NCBI GenBank assembly: GCA_027924645.1
Contig: BSBN01000187.1
Coordinates: forward strand, 10,868,001-10,932,000
Source of the DNA: Cunninghamia lanceolata
Taxonomy: Eukaryota > Streptophyta > Pinopsida > Cupressales > Cupressaceae
DNA: 64,000 nucleotides
Reading direction: 5' to 3'
The position numbers and the translations under genes were made by a program. The notes beneath the pieces were generated by a model. It had not been told where the DNA came from, made no database searches, and saw only the letters and a program-made list of their open reading frames with translations. Below are positions 34,227 through 46,304 of the stretch, in pieces (positions within the stretch are counted from its first letter, which is position 1; every line of letters starts with the position of its first letter).

Positions 34227-37200
34227 TCATGATGCATCCTCATCAGGCTCTTTGTCGTCATCATCACTTTTACTGCTTTCACTATCTTCATCATCATGAT
34301 GATTGTCTTCTTGAATATGGACCTATCTAGCTGTCCTTATATTCTCATATGCTTGCACTATTTTCTCCAATTCTCTGCCATCCTGAGTTCTTGCTTTGGT
34401 GATGGCATGTTTATGCACCTGATATTTGTTCCGAAGAGATTCCAACTTACCCCTCCTATTGCTAGATGTTTCATTATAGTCTTCCAGCTTGACCTTTATT
34501 CTCATCACTTTATCTAGCACTTCTTCTATCAGGTGGTTGAGAGGGTCCTCAACAATTAGTTGAAAATTACTATGTAGAGCTTTGATGACAAACTCTTCAT
34601 CCTAATTTTCTATCTTTCCTTCTGCATATCCTTCTAATATTTCTAGAACTTCAGCCTCATGGGACATCATATCATGTAGCTTCATGCTGATATTCCGTAG
34701 TTTACTGTTGCATCTTTTGAGTACATCACAATCAAATCTAACATCCTTATTCCAGATATCCATCAATAGGGCTATGTTATTATTCAGTACTTGATTCTTT
34801 ATTAGAATCTGTGGATCAATCTTCTTCATTTCATCCAAAATGTTCATGATCTTTTCTAATTGAAATGACCTACTGCCAATCTCCTTCTGTAGTTTATCTA
34901 CTTTTCTCCTAGAGGTATCCAAAGAATTCCACCTTTTCAAAGAGGCTTTTGCCACTTCCTCAGCTCCATCGAGCGTGGATGACATCCATTTCAACATCAC
35001 TGTTGATTCATGCTTCATGAGGTTCAACTTATTAACCTCCTCCTAAGAAATAGCAGTCAATCGAACTACATGATCAATCGACGTATCATTAGGGTTAATT
35101 AACCCTCTTATATATGCATGCAGCTGAGCAATGTGCTCCTTATACTGCTTATTCTTCTCTTTTTCTCTTTTTACCCTTTGGGTTAATGAATCAATAATGT
35201 CCTTACCCTCTTGGCCCTCTTGATCTTCATTAGCAAACCCAAGATCAACTGTGCTAATATGGAATTCATCCATAGCGATCTTACCCTTTTCTTTATCCAT
35301 AGTAGGGAGTGCTAACTATGTAGTCCTCTTGCCTGTTATAGGATCTCTTCTTATTGTAGAAGTTAATCTTGCCTTCCTCTTAGGCTTGATTAATGTTTCT
35401 AAAAACAATGTAGACACATCAAATTCTTGTGCCTCTATACCTGGTTCTACACCAATTTCTTTCTCAATCCACGAAGGAACTTGATCCTTTAGCTATTGGT
35501 CTCCATCACCATCATGATGATCACCTTGATCTTCGGTATCCACCATCATGTCCGATGGAGAGGGTGATCTCCTTATTTCTTCCTCATGATGCTCCTCATG
35601 AGGGTGATCTTTGGGTATATCCTCCTGTTGATCATCTGTATGTTTATAATGATCTTGATCATATACTTCCTCCATGGGTATCTTATCCACCTTAGGTTCT
35701 TCCAGCTCATCTGCAACTATAACCTGCTTTGAACCTGTATCAACTACCTCTTGAGCCTTATGGTCATCAGGACCTAATGTTTCTTTATCTTCCTTATCTC
35801 TTGGTGAGACGTCTACTGTCTTGAGCTCAGCTGATGTATCATGTTGTTTCTGACCTCTCCATTTCTTTCTGTTTGATTTCCTCAATATTCTGTGTTTCCC
35901 CAGGTGCACCTACCATATCCTTAGGATTTACATCTTCTACATATGTTAGGTCTATAACTGTAGGATTTGTTACTTGATCAACTAAGGTATCCAACCCTAT
36001 TTGCTGTGCAATATGTTTCGGGCTCTTTTCTTTTTCCTGCTCTATTTGCTTCATCTCTTCTAATACTGCTTGAACCGATGGGATCTCATGTGGAGCTATC
36101 CTAGTGCCAGCAGCAAGGGTTTCCATTTTTTGTGAAGCTACATCCTTCACCACCTCATCATCAGATAAGTCAACTGTCTCATCTAATGAAACTTGACCAC
36201 TTTGTACTACCTTAGAGGTCTCCTTCATTTGCTCTTTTTCTTGTTCTATTTTAAACTTTACAATAGTGGGAAGTGGAACATTGTGTTGCAATTCCTTGTT
36301 GAATGCTTCCCCACCTCCTCCCCTCAACATTATGGGAGTTTGTTTGATTTCACCTCTCATAGAAGTCCTTGGTTTCTTAGGTGTAGTTGCTATCACCTGA
36401 GGTGCTTTTCTTTTCCTTGTGAAATATATGGGGCTTTCCTCCTCTTCATATTCTTCTTCAAGAGGAATATCCTCTTCCATTTGTTTCTATGAAGCTTGGC
36501 CTTCCTCATATGTTTCCACAGCTTCAGTAGCTAGCCTCTGAATCCTTTTAGCCTTTTGTTTATCTTGAGGAGGCTGTGATGATGAGGCTAATATTTGTCC
36601 TGATCTTGATGCATCCTCAGTTGGTACTACCACTCTTTCCATGACAACCCCTTTGGGTTCAGTATCAGTCTTCTTACCTTTTGAGGACTTCTTGCTCATT
36701 TCAGGAGGTGGGGTCTTCTCTCCTTTAGTCTTTCTCTTCTCAATTAAGAAGTCATCATAGTCATCCTTAGCAATCTCCTGTCTTTTCTTTTTGTTGTCCA
36801 CTGTGATGGCAACACCCTTTTTCTTCAATACATTTATCTGCTCATCTACCCAAGCTTGTGTTAGCTATAATATCCTGCCTGTGAATGGATCTAAGGAGAT
36901 ATCCTCCTATATAGTAAGATCTAGTGCAGAGATGGTATCATTATATATCTTTTTCTCTTCATACTCATCAGCCATGATCATCCCATCATCTTTCTTCAGT
37001 TGCACTGGAATGGAGATGCAATCAAAGGTCTTGATTTGGTTCAGTGTTAACCTTTGATACCTTCTTCTTCAGGCTTCAGCTTCATCTTCACAATCTGCCT
37101 AGAAGTTTTCAAGGTTTCTTCAATGGATGGGTTTCCCCATGATCCTCTGCATCCTCCCATAAGGATCATATGACCTTACTAATGGAAAAGGCTGGAAATT

Positions 37201-38414
37201 CATCATATCTAGACCAGCTATGGCCTTCTTTATACTCTTAGAATCTGGGCACATATACCAGCCCATTACAACTGGAAATAACACTGGTGGAAGCTTGTTG
37301 TTTGCCTTATAGGCATTCAATATTGTAGAGATTTGTCTTAGAAATTCTATTAAGAAAACTGCATCTGTAGGGTGCCATGGGAGCATGAGAGGCTCCCCCT
37401 TAAAACCTTCAATCCTGATATAGGAGAAAGTGGCGAATTGGATAAACCAGGCTCCATGCCTGTAGATAACTTCCTGAGCCTCCATGCTCAGTCTCTTGGT
37501 TCTATCTTCTTCCATTGTTCTCACCAGGTGCATAGAAAATGCATCATTTACCAGCTTGTAATCTTGGAGGTAATTTATTCTTTGCAATTGGGGATGATGA
37601 TCCCATATATGTACATCATTCATTGTGCCTCCAATCTTTCCATCTATAACCAGTGCATCAAATGTACCCTTGTAGGCACATGAATAAACTATATATGATG
37701 TCATGTAGAAGGAACAATCTGAACCTCCTAGGTTCATTAGCTGCTCATCTAGAGCGTTGCTTATCATTTTAGCCCACATTGGCTTGTTTTCCATGTAAAG
37801 GCACATCAGGATGACTGCATACATCCAGTCCTTAAAATTTCCAGCATTAGGCTGGCCTGTCACTCTGCTGAGCAGGGCTATCATGTATTGGTACTCATCA
37901 TCAAAGTCATACTTATATAAATGCACTGGAAGTTTAGCTACTGCAGGATAGGGATTGTTCTTCACCCTCCATTGATACATCTTCTTCCTAGCAGTCTTCC
38001 TATTATTCTCATACTCTACCTCTAATTTCTTCAAATCTATACTGGCAACCTTTTTGCCCAAAAACAATTGAAAGTGGCGGCAATACCCCTGATTGATAGA
38101 TCTGCATATACTCTGCCATGTTTCTCTACCCTTCTCATCTGTGGGTTATAATTTCTTGCACACTCAACAACCAGCTCAGGGGTTTCCATGGAGTAGGGAA
38201 AACTAGCTGCATTCCACATTTTTGATATGAAGACCGCATCCAGTAGGGCGCTGGTATTCTTCTCATCATTCATTTTGACTAACCAGGCAGCCAGATCCGT
38301 ATTCCCCTGGTGTGTATCTGTGATGGCTCCGTATTTGAATTGAACACCCCCAGGATGAGTAAACATCAGTTTTAGGAATTTCGCCTCTAACCTAGCCAGC
38401 CGTTTATCCACCAT
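34227..38414 (-). pseudogene. Large ORF of unknown function in env position, copy B (better preserved)
   Basis: ATG at 38414 (MVDKRLARLEAKF), stop at 34229-34227: 1,395 codons if two compensating frameshifts (near 38050 and 35860) and about six stops are ignored. The layout is as in copy A. N-terminal domain: GGVQFKYGAITDTHQGNTDL, SIDLKKLEVEYENNRK, DFDDEYQYMIALLSRVTG, SYIVYSCAYKGTFDAL, WDHHPQLQRINYLQDYKLVN, RHGAWFIQFATFSYIRIEGF. Middle: Lys/Glu-rich with possible nuclear-localisation-like clusters (TRKRKAPQ, KKPRTSMR). C-terminus: heptad-rich, coiled-coil-like (KVDKLQKEIGSRSFQLEKIM), ending in an acidic Ser/Asp tail. The stop codon runs straight into the PPT. Residue identity to copy A is clearly high along the length, so selection once kept the frame. 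The function is unknown. Confidence 0.75.
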
Positions 38415-38420
38415 GGATGC

Positions 38421-38621
38421 CTGCAATTAACACAACCTGGTCTTACAATTGATACATATACAAACATGCATATACATTACATATTCGTTATTCATCATGC
38501 ATACTATTATTCTTCCCACATTTCATCTATCCTGACATGCATAATTTGAAATTTCAAACTAGAAGACTCCATGATACCTGGATATGCAGAACATGATAAC
38601 TAGAGGGTTTCAATTACTTAC
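38421..38621 (-). other. Predicted 5'-UTR intron of the unknown ORF, copy B
   Basis: On the minus strand: donor ATCAG/GTAAGTAATT, acceptor TTAATTGCAG/GCATCC, 201 bp, with the ATG 6 bp further on. It matches the arrangement in copy A. Confidence 0.7.
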
Positions 38622-40089
38622 CTGATGCGCTTATCCTCTTAATTATGATGATAATCATCTGAAATGAATTCAATTACCAGCAGTGCTCTCGTATCCCACT
38701 CTTGTACAAGCTATAAGCATCCACAGGTGGCCTTATGAAAATTCGTAAGCTCTGCTCTGTAAAACTTGTTTTATCGCAGGGTAAGTGGAAAATGAACCTA
38801 TAAATCATCTTTAACCTCTTCACTAAGGTAGATTAGGGCAAATTAAATGCAACAACTAATTTCTTGTACGAAACTGCCAGATCTTGCCATGTGTATGTAT
38901 CAGTTCGTAATCGGCGGGAACCACCTACCACATCTGCATGCATTTAATGTTATGGTGGCAAGGCGCGGAGTGATCTCTGAAGATTGGGTGATACTCTAAA
39001 TATTAGGTGATATTCAAAATATGACCCCCTTGGTATAACATGATTATCTGGTTTAGGTGAAAAGACCAATGTCAAAAAATCAGGTCGAGTTGAGAATATC
39101 AGGTGATATTCAAAATATCAGGGGATGTTCAGAATGTCTAGTGATGTTTATAATATCACCCCCTTCAGACTAAGATGACCTTCCGTTGAAATATCAGGAT
39201 GATGTCAGTAGGATAATGACTTGGTTCAGCATTGTGGTTTTATGACATCATTGTCATGTTTAAAAATATACCTCCTCGAGGTAAAAGAATGGTGACATCA
39301 TCATCATTTTTACTTCTTCAATTACCGAGTTTGGATGACGTCAGTAGGATATTGGTTCAGGGTGATATTTTGTGACATGCCGATATTCAAATATCGGGGT
39401 GAGGTTTAAGAATATGACCTTCGCAAAACATATGACATTGTTGTGTCAGGTAGATATCGTTATCACATAAAGTTGACGTCTGGATGTTCGGAGCAAGTGA
39501 TTTTATTTGGTGATAATATTATTATCAGGGTGATCTTTTGTAAGATTATTGATGTTGAGAAATATGATCCTCCCCTCAGAATATCAGGTTTGACTAGATC
39601 TTTGACTCATTATAACTTTTGTTCCTTAAGGAATATCTGGGTGATCCAAAAGGCAAACCTACATGGAATTTTGTATTCTATCTACCCCTGAGGTTATTGA
39701 CATGAAATGTTAACTTTGAAAAGACTGACCTCATCATGATGACTTACCCAGTCCCCATTATGTAGGATCACTTGCACTAACTTACTTTTACTAGACCGCC
39801 AGCAAGCAGAAAACACAAACAAAGCCCAAAAGTTGGGTCCCTGTTTTGCCAAGTCAAAATGGGGTGTGTTGTGTAACCACACAACAACTTGCCACCAAAG
39901 AAAACATCAAAATTCCAATGATTCAAGTGATGTGAACACATCCTAACATAGCATTCTAATTCTTTCTAAGCATAAGTATCACAATCTTTCTGAATGACAA
40001 AATGTCCTCATGGTAACAATGCTAACAAAGGATCAGTAGTGTGCAAATGGTTAATTATCCTCATCTTGAAAGCAAGTTGAAAACATGAG
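38622..40089 (-). other. Spacer between integrase and unknown ORF in copy B, proximal half
   Basis: Noncoding. 38622-39885 aligns with the spacer of copy A; 39886-40089 is present only here. AATATC/GATATT motifs are dense at 38990-39430. The spacer is split by the nested element and continues at 45635-46304. Confidence 0.6.
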
Positions 40090-41757
40090 TGATGCAGAGT
40101 GGAACGCAACGGAGGCAACCTAACAGGAAGGAGCTGCCACTTATACAAACAACCTGATAAAAATGTCTATCGGATGAACAGCATCATCATATTTCCTAAC
40201 AATACCAACAGCATCATCACATTTCAGATGATCGCAAATATCCTCCTGTCGACTACTATTTACCTCCTTCGACTGTCGCCTATCATCATCATGATAAACA
40301 ACGGGCGCGAACCTCCTCCGGTTGCACTGTTCATCGGGTGCCAAACACAAGCGGCATCATCATGATATTCAATATCACCTTCGTCAGCAGGATATTCTAA
40401 TATCCGGTTCTCCAAATATCCTGATGACGTTGCACTTCAACAACTTGCCTTCGATGCTCCACTGCCCGACGATACAAGCAACAGCATCATGACTCAACTT
40501 ATCCGGTTGTCTTCGAAACCTCCTGATGATGCTAATACAACTTCCTGCCTACGCCGATGTCTAAGCCCTTAGCGACAACAGGATAAACTCGCATAGAGGG
40601 ATTTCTGAATATCCTGATGACGATGACGTCATATCCTGATGACGATGACGTCACACATCATCCTGATGAACTCTTCAACACTTAGCCAAAAAAACTCAAC
40701 TTTCACACCTGCATCCGTTAGCGATATGCGGATGATGACCTTCCCCGAGAGATGATCCTGACTGCGATATATACACTGAGTATATATCCAACTCAAAACA
40801 GCATGATGCACTTGTAACATGCAAACTTCAACAACTTCACGACCCGATCCTGATGGCGATGCATTCGCAGATGACGATGCGGCTCGTTCCGTTTGGAAAC
40901 GCACATGCAGACTCCTGTGTATCCTTTCACTGCATGTAAACACTCAGAACCGCATAATTACACAAAGACAATGTGGTGACCGGGCCGGATCACCTTCAAA
41001 CCGAAATCTAACAGTTTATCTTCTAGACCTAGCACATGAGGATGCTAGGCTGATTCACAGCATGCTCCTAACTGATCTCCTGAACAATGCAATGCATAAA
41101 TAGAAAACACAAATGCAACCTAAGCTATGATACAGGACCATGCCACCGATTTGCAGGATCAACCGGTGGAAGGGTTGAAAGTACCCATCAACTTGCAAAA
41201 CGGAAAAGAAATCAACACAGATACAACCAGATAATGCAAAAGATGAGATCTTATTCAATTGAAATTCAATGTCCTGAATACAGCTTCACAATGTCTGAAC
41301 TGCTCTCCTGAATCTCAACTCAACACAACACCAGTACATCTAGCAACATCAATATCAATCTCAATAATCAATCTGAACTATCAATATGAACTGTGTCTAA
41401 ACCCTAACAGGTCGAAGGTATATATAACAAATCCTTCGAGTACTACTAACTTCACTTCCCAGCGGCTGGGAGCTTCCAAGCGGCTGGGAGAGAGGACAAC
41501 TCAGATACCTTATCCCGATCTCTAACTGCCTACACATACTCCTAGGCTGAACTAATACATAGCATCGGTCCAATGGACCTTATTACATGATAAAGTCAAA
41601 CATACTAAAAATAGCCTACTGCCCTGTCATCATGCGGACAATTCACCTATATCCTGATCATGTTATCCTATATCCTGATCATGTACGTCATCATGCGGAC
41701 CTATAACAAACTAACTGCCTCAAGGAGGCCAGCTGTTAGGTAGGTGCTTCTGCACCA
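40090..41757 (-). repeat. 3' LTR of the gag-only element
   Basis: 1,668 bp, TGGTGCAGAAGC ... CTGCATCA on the minus strand. It carries two copies of a 22-bp unit with TGACGTCA (40624-40631 and 40646-40653). It is nearly identical to the other LTR except for a cluster of changes at 40110-40190. Confidence 0.95.
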
Positions 41758-43891
41758 TACTCCCCAAAAGAAAATAACTCATGTCCCATGAGTTAGGATA
41801 TGGAAGTCCTCCACCTTTACATTTTGCCTGTGCAATGTGCTGCCCTGTTCCAGCTTTGTCTGCTGCTGTCTCTTGGCTACTCCAAGACTTCTGAACTGTA
41901 ACTTGCTTTCTGGCAAGTAAATCCTCATGCCTGTCAATGTAGGCTTGTCTCCCACATACCTTGTGTTTGTCAGGTTGCCTGACCAGAACCTCTTGCTGAA
42001 CTGCCTCTTGAACTTCTGAAATGTCCAACTCTATCTTCCTTTCAATCTTTAAAGGACAAGCAATAGTCCCAACTATGACAACATCCTTGTCATGCCTCTC
42101 AACTGATGGTTGCTGTGTGCAAACCTGTTTCTGAACCTGCTGCTGACCTCTGTCAGTCACAACTGAAACTTGCTTCAGCTTGTTGTATTTCACAACTCCT
42201 TTCCTTGCAGTGTCTTCAACTGCCTTTATGCCTACTTCTCTAGGCATCTGCACATACTCCTTCTTTCCCATTAAAATGACTTTCGCTGCCTTCTGTGTTG
42301 CAGCATCTGCCTGCAATGGCATCAACTTAATAGTCTTTCCATCCTTCTGGATGGTGTAGGTATTAGCATACCCATCATACAATACTCTTCTGTCAAATTG
42401 CCATGGTCTACCCAACAGTAGGTGACAACATTCCATAGGCAAAATATCACACAAAATTCTATCCTGATATGCTCCAATCTAGAAATCAACATATGCCTGT
42501 TCAGAGACAAAAAGTGAATGCCTATCACTTACCCAAGATGCCTTGTAAGGGTGTGGATGTGGAATCCTTTCCAAATGCAGTTTATCCACCATCTCCTGAG
42601 ATACCATGTTGTCTGTTGAACCAGTATCAATGACAACCTTGCATATTTTACCTCTGCTCTTGCATGTGGTCTTGAAAAGAGCTCTTCTTTGCATCATATC
42701 CTTTGATGCCTGCAAACTAATTCTCCTTAACATCAATGATTCTCCACTCTCTGGATATCCAACATTATCAGCATCCTGATCCTTTTGATAAATGTTTGGA
42801 CTCTGCACACTTTTCTCTTCTTTCTCTTCTTGCACAAGTTGTACTCTCTTGTCACTTGTTCTATCATTTCTGGATGATGAACCTTTGTTTTCTGGACACT
42901 TGAAGGATGGATGACCAAACTCACCACAAGTATAACATTTCCCTGAAAATGTAGTAGAACCTCTACCACCTCCAAATCTTCCTTTACTACCTTTCCATCC
43001 ACCTCTGAAATCAGACTGTCCCTGTCCTTTACCAGTATCTTCTTGACTTTCATTGGTTTGCTTTGTTCTATGGGCTGATCCTCTTCCTCTATTGTTTTGT
43101 TCTTGTTTTCTCTTCAACTTTTCTTCCACTTTCAGTGCCAACTGAAAGCTTTTCTGCACTGTATCTGGGTTATGCAGACTGAGATCTTCCTGAATATTAA
43201 ACCTCAATCCATTAAGGTATCTGGCTACCTTTTCCTCTTCACTTTCTTTCACCTTTGTCTTCATACAGAGTTTCATGAACTCTTCTGTATATGAGCTGAC
43301 ATCTAGCTCCTTCTGCTTCAGGTTCTATTTCCTCTTGTGTAGCTGGATACTGTAATCCAAAGGAATATAAGCTTCCTTTACCAATTCCATCATCTTCTTC
43401 CATGTGGCAACTCTACGTTTTCCCTCCTGCACTCTATCATCCTGAACAAAGTTCCACCATGTCAAGGCAGCTTCTTTCATCTTTGACTGTGCTATCTTCA
43501 CTCTCTGCTGTTCTGGTATCTCCTCTGTCACAAAGAAATTGTTCAGATAGTCTATCCATTCCATTACTGAATCAGGGTCCATCTTACCTGTAAACACTGG
43601 CAAGTCCAGCTTCACATCCATGGTTCTCCTCTCCATGGCCTTGAGGGCGTTCAACAGCGGTCTCTGGTCTGCAGGAACGACCTCCTCGCTCCAATTAGGG
43701 ATATCCTCTTCTTCCCTATCATCTTCTCTACCAGAACCTACTCTGCTCCTCAACTTTGCTAATTCATCTTTCAACTCCTGATTCTGAGCCTTCACGGCCC
43801 TGCTTTCCGCAATCTGTTTCTTCACCAGAACTGCCAACTCAGCGTTGGTCATCTTTGTTGGAAACTCAGATGTTCCTTCTTCGTCTGACAT
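41720..43891 (-). pseudogene. Gag-protease polyprotein of the gag-only element
   Basis: ATG at 43891 (MSDEEGTSEFPTK). One reading frame of about 723 codons ends inside the 3' LTR, broken only by two TAG stops (near 43325 and 42480). Order: coiled-coil start (about residues 15-50), gag capsid region (LPVFTGKMDPDSVMEWIDYL, EAALTWWNFVQD, EFMKLCMKTKV, KVARYLNGLRFNIQEDLS), a basic Gly/Arg-rich part, CCHC knuckle CYTCGEFGHPSFKC, aspartic protease VVIDTGSTDNMVSQEMVDKL and ILPMECCHLLLGRPWQFDRR. A Gln-rich tail follows. The frame stays open apart from the two stops, so loss is recent. Gag packages element RNA; the protease matures it. Confidence 0.92.
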
Positions 43892-43919
43892 CCTGCTTAT
43901 CTTTTCCAAAAGATCCTAA

Positions 43920-43936
43920 CCTTTGCTCTGATACCA
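43920..43936 (-). promoter_or_regulatory. Primer-binding site of the gag-only element (tRNA-iMet)
   Basis: The minus strand reads TGGTATCAGAGCAAAGG three bases after the LTR end. The first 12 bases match the tRNA-iMet type used by most plant copia and many gypsy elements. Confidence 0.9.
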
Positions 43937-43939
43937 CTA

Positions 43940-45629
43940 TGATGCAGAGTGGAACGCAACAGAGGCAACCTAACAGAAAGGAGCTGCCAACAATACAAAC
44001 AGCATGATAAAATTCTCTATCGGCTGAACTGCATCATCATATTTCCTAACAATACCAACAGCATCATCACATTTCAGATGATCGCAAATATCCTCCTGTC
44101 GACTACTATTTACCTCCTTCGACTGTCGCCTATCATCATCATGATAAACAACGGGCGCGAACCTCCTCCGGTTGCACTGTTCATCGGGTGCCAAACACAA
44201 GCGGCATCATCATGATATTCAATATCACCTTCGTCAGCAGGATATCCTAATATCCAGTTCTCCAAATATCCTGATGACGTTGCACTTCAACAACTTGCCT
44301 TCGTTGCTCCACTGCCCGACGATACAAGCAACAGCATCATGACTCAACTTATCCAGTTGTCTTCGGAACCTCCTGATGATGCTAATACAACTTCCTGCCT
44401 ACGCCGATGTCTAAGCCCTTAGCGACAACAGGATAAACTCGCATAGAGGGATTTCTGAATATCCTGATGACGATGACGTCATATCCTGATGACGATGACG
44501 TCATATCCTGATGACAATGACGTCACACATCATCCTGATGAACTCTTCAACACTTAGCCAAAAAAACTCAACTTTCACACCCGCATCCGTTAGCGATATG
44601 CGGATGATGACCTTCCCCGAGAGATGATCCTGACTGCGATATATACACTGAGTATATATCCAACTCAAAACAGCATGATGCACTTGTAACATGCAAACTT
44701 CAACAACTTCACGACCCGATCCTGATGGCGATGCATTCGCAGATGACGATGCGGCTCGTTCCGTTTGGAAACGCACATGCAGACTCCTGTGTATCCTTTC
44801 ACTGCATGTAAACACTCAGAACCGCATAATTACATAAAGACAATGTGGCGACCGGGCCGGATCACCTTCAAACCGAAATCTAACAGTTTATCTTCTAGAC
44901 CTAGCACATGAGGATGCTAGGCTGATTCACAGCATGCTCCTAACTGATCTCCTGAACAATGCAATGCATAAACAGAAAACACAAATGCAACCTAAGCTAT
45001 GATACAGGACCATGCCACCGATTTGCAGGATCAACCGGTGGAAGGGTTGAAAGTACCCATCAACTTGCAAAACGGAAAAGAAATCAACACAGATACAACC
45101 AGATAATGCAAAAGATGAGATCTTATTCAATTGAAATTCAATGTCCTGAATACAGCTTCACAATGTCTGAACTGCTCTCCTGAATCTCAACTCAACACAA
45201 CACCAGTACATCTAGCAACATCAATATCAATCTCAATAATCAATCTGAACTATCAATATGAACTGTGTCTAAACCCTAACAGGTCGAAGGTATATATAAC
45301 AAATCCTTCGAGTACTACTAACTTCACTTCCCAGCGGCTGGGAGCTTCCAAGCGGCTGGGAGAGAGGACAACTCAGATACCTTATCCTGATCTCTAACTG
45401 CCTACACATACTCCTAGGCTGAACTAATACATAGCATCGGTCCAATGGACCTTATTACATGATAAAGTCAAACATACTAAAAATAGCCTACTGCCCTGTC
45501 ATCATGCGGACAATTCACCTATATCCTGATCATGTTATCCTATATCCTGATCATGTACGTCATCATGCGGACCTATAACAAACTAACTGCCTAAAGGAGG
45601 CCAGCTGTTAGGTAGGTGCTTCTGCACCA
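43940..45629 (-). repeat. 5' LTR of the gag-only element
   Basis: 1,690 bp. The 22-bp difference from the other LTR is one extra TGACGTCA-containing unit (44474-44481, 44496-44503, 44518-44525). Confidence 0.95.
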
Positions 45630-45634
45630 ATGAG

Positions 45635-45812
45635 TAATTGATGTTAAGCTACATAGTTGGAGATCATCCCTCATAGCCAACCTGGATAGAGCCTTGCTGC
45701 CAACAGGCGTTCATAGCCCCAGCAAGGTTATCTATACAATCCCCCTAAGTAGAGCCCCACTACCATCTGGCGTCTATAGCCCCGATAGAGTTACTTAGAT
45801 GGCCTAATTTTA

Positions 45813-45853
<41 letters not shown>

Positions 45854-46304
45854 GTTAAAAGTTTATACTTCATGTATCTGATATCATCATGTAAGCTCAA
45901 AATGCAAGGTATAGTCACTTGTTGTTTTAGGTTGGAGATTGCATTGGTAGAAAGGGAGTCCCTTTAGATTTTTCACTTAACACCTATACTTGTATTTTCA
46001 ACCAACCCAAGGCTGTTAGGTGAGTCATTGTGAAGAAATCACTTTGGTTAAGAAAAGGTACCCTGATGACAGGATATCATAGACCTGATCATGATGACTT
46101 ACCCAAAATGAGTCACAACCTATATATAAATGTGTTCCCATCACTTGAATCATAACAATTTTGTTATTTTCTGAGGTGATGAGCTACATCATCCTAATTA
46201 ACCAAAACAAAACTCAACAAGCAAACAAAGCAAAAGAAAAATAAAACACTGTACAAACAACTATACAAATATACATTATGATACACATGGCTGTCATGAA
46301 GCTA
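45635..46304 (-). other. Spacer between integrase and unknown ORF in copy B, distal half
   Basis: Noncoding. It holds a (TA)n run at 45821-45849 and a degenerate two-unit repeat at 45680-45800 (GTAGAGCC ... GGCGT-CTATAGCCCC). Nothing else is recognised. Confidence 0.6.

Larger units (their letters stand above)
40090..45629 (-). mobile_element. Gag-only LTR retrotransposon (TR-GAG type), TSD ATGAG
   Basis: Two LTRs (40090-41757 and 43940-45629) flank 2.2 kb coding only gag plus protease. Perfect target duplication: ATGAG at 40085-40089 and 45630-45634. On the minus strand a tRNA-iMet PBS follows the 5' LTR, and a purine tract (CTTTTGGGGAGTA) precedes the 3' LTR. There is no RT, RNase H or integrase, and no room for them. 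This matches the known terminal-repeat-with-gag class of non-autonomous plant elements, which must borrow pol in trans. It is the youngest insertion in this part of the window. Confidence 0.93.

Noticed and set aside
34227..38414. Envelope glycoprotein
   Set aside because: Position fits env, but there is no signal peptide, membrane anchor or fusion-peptide-like segment; the ends are a soluble domain and a coiled coil.
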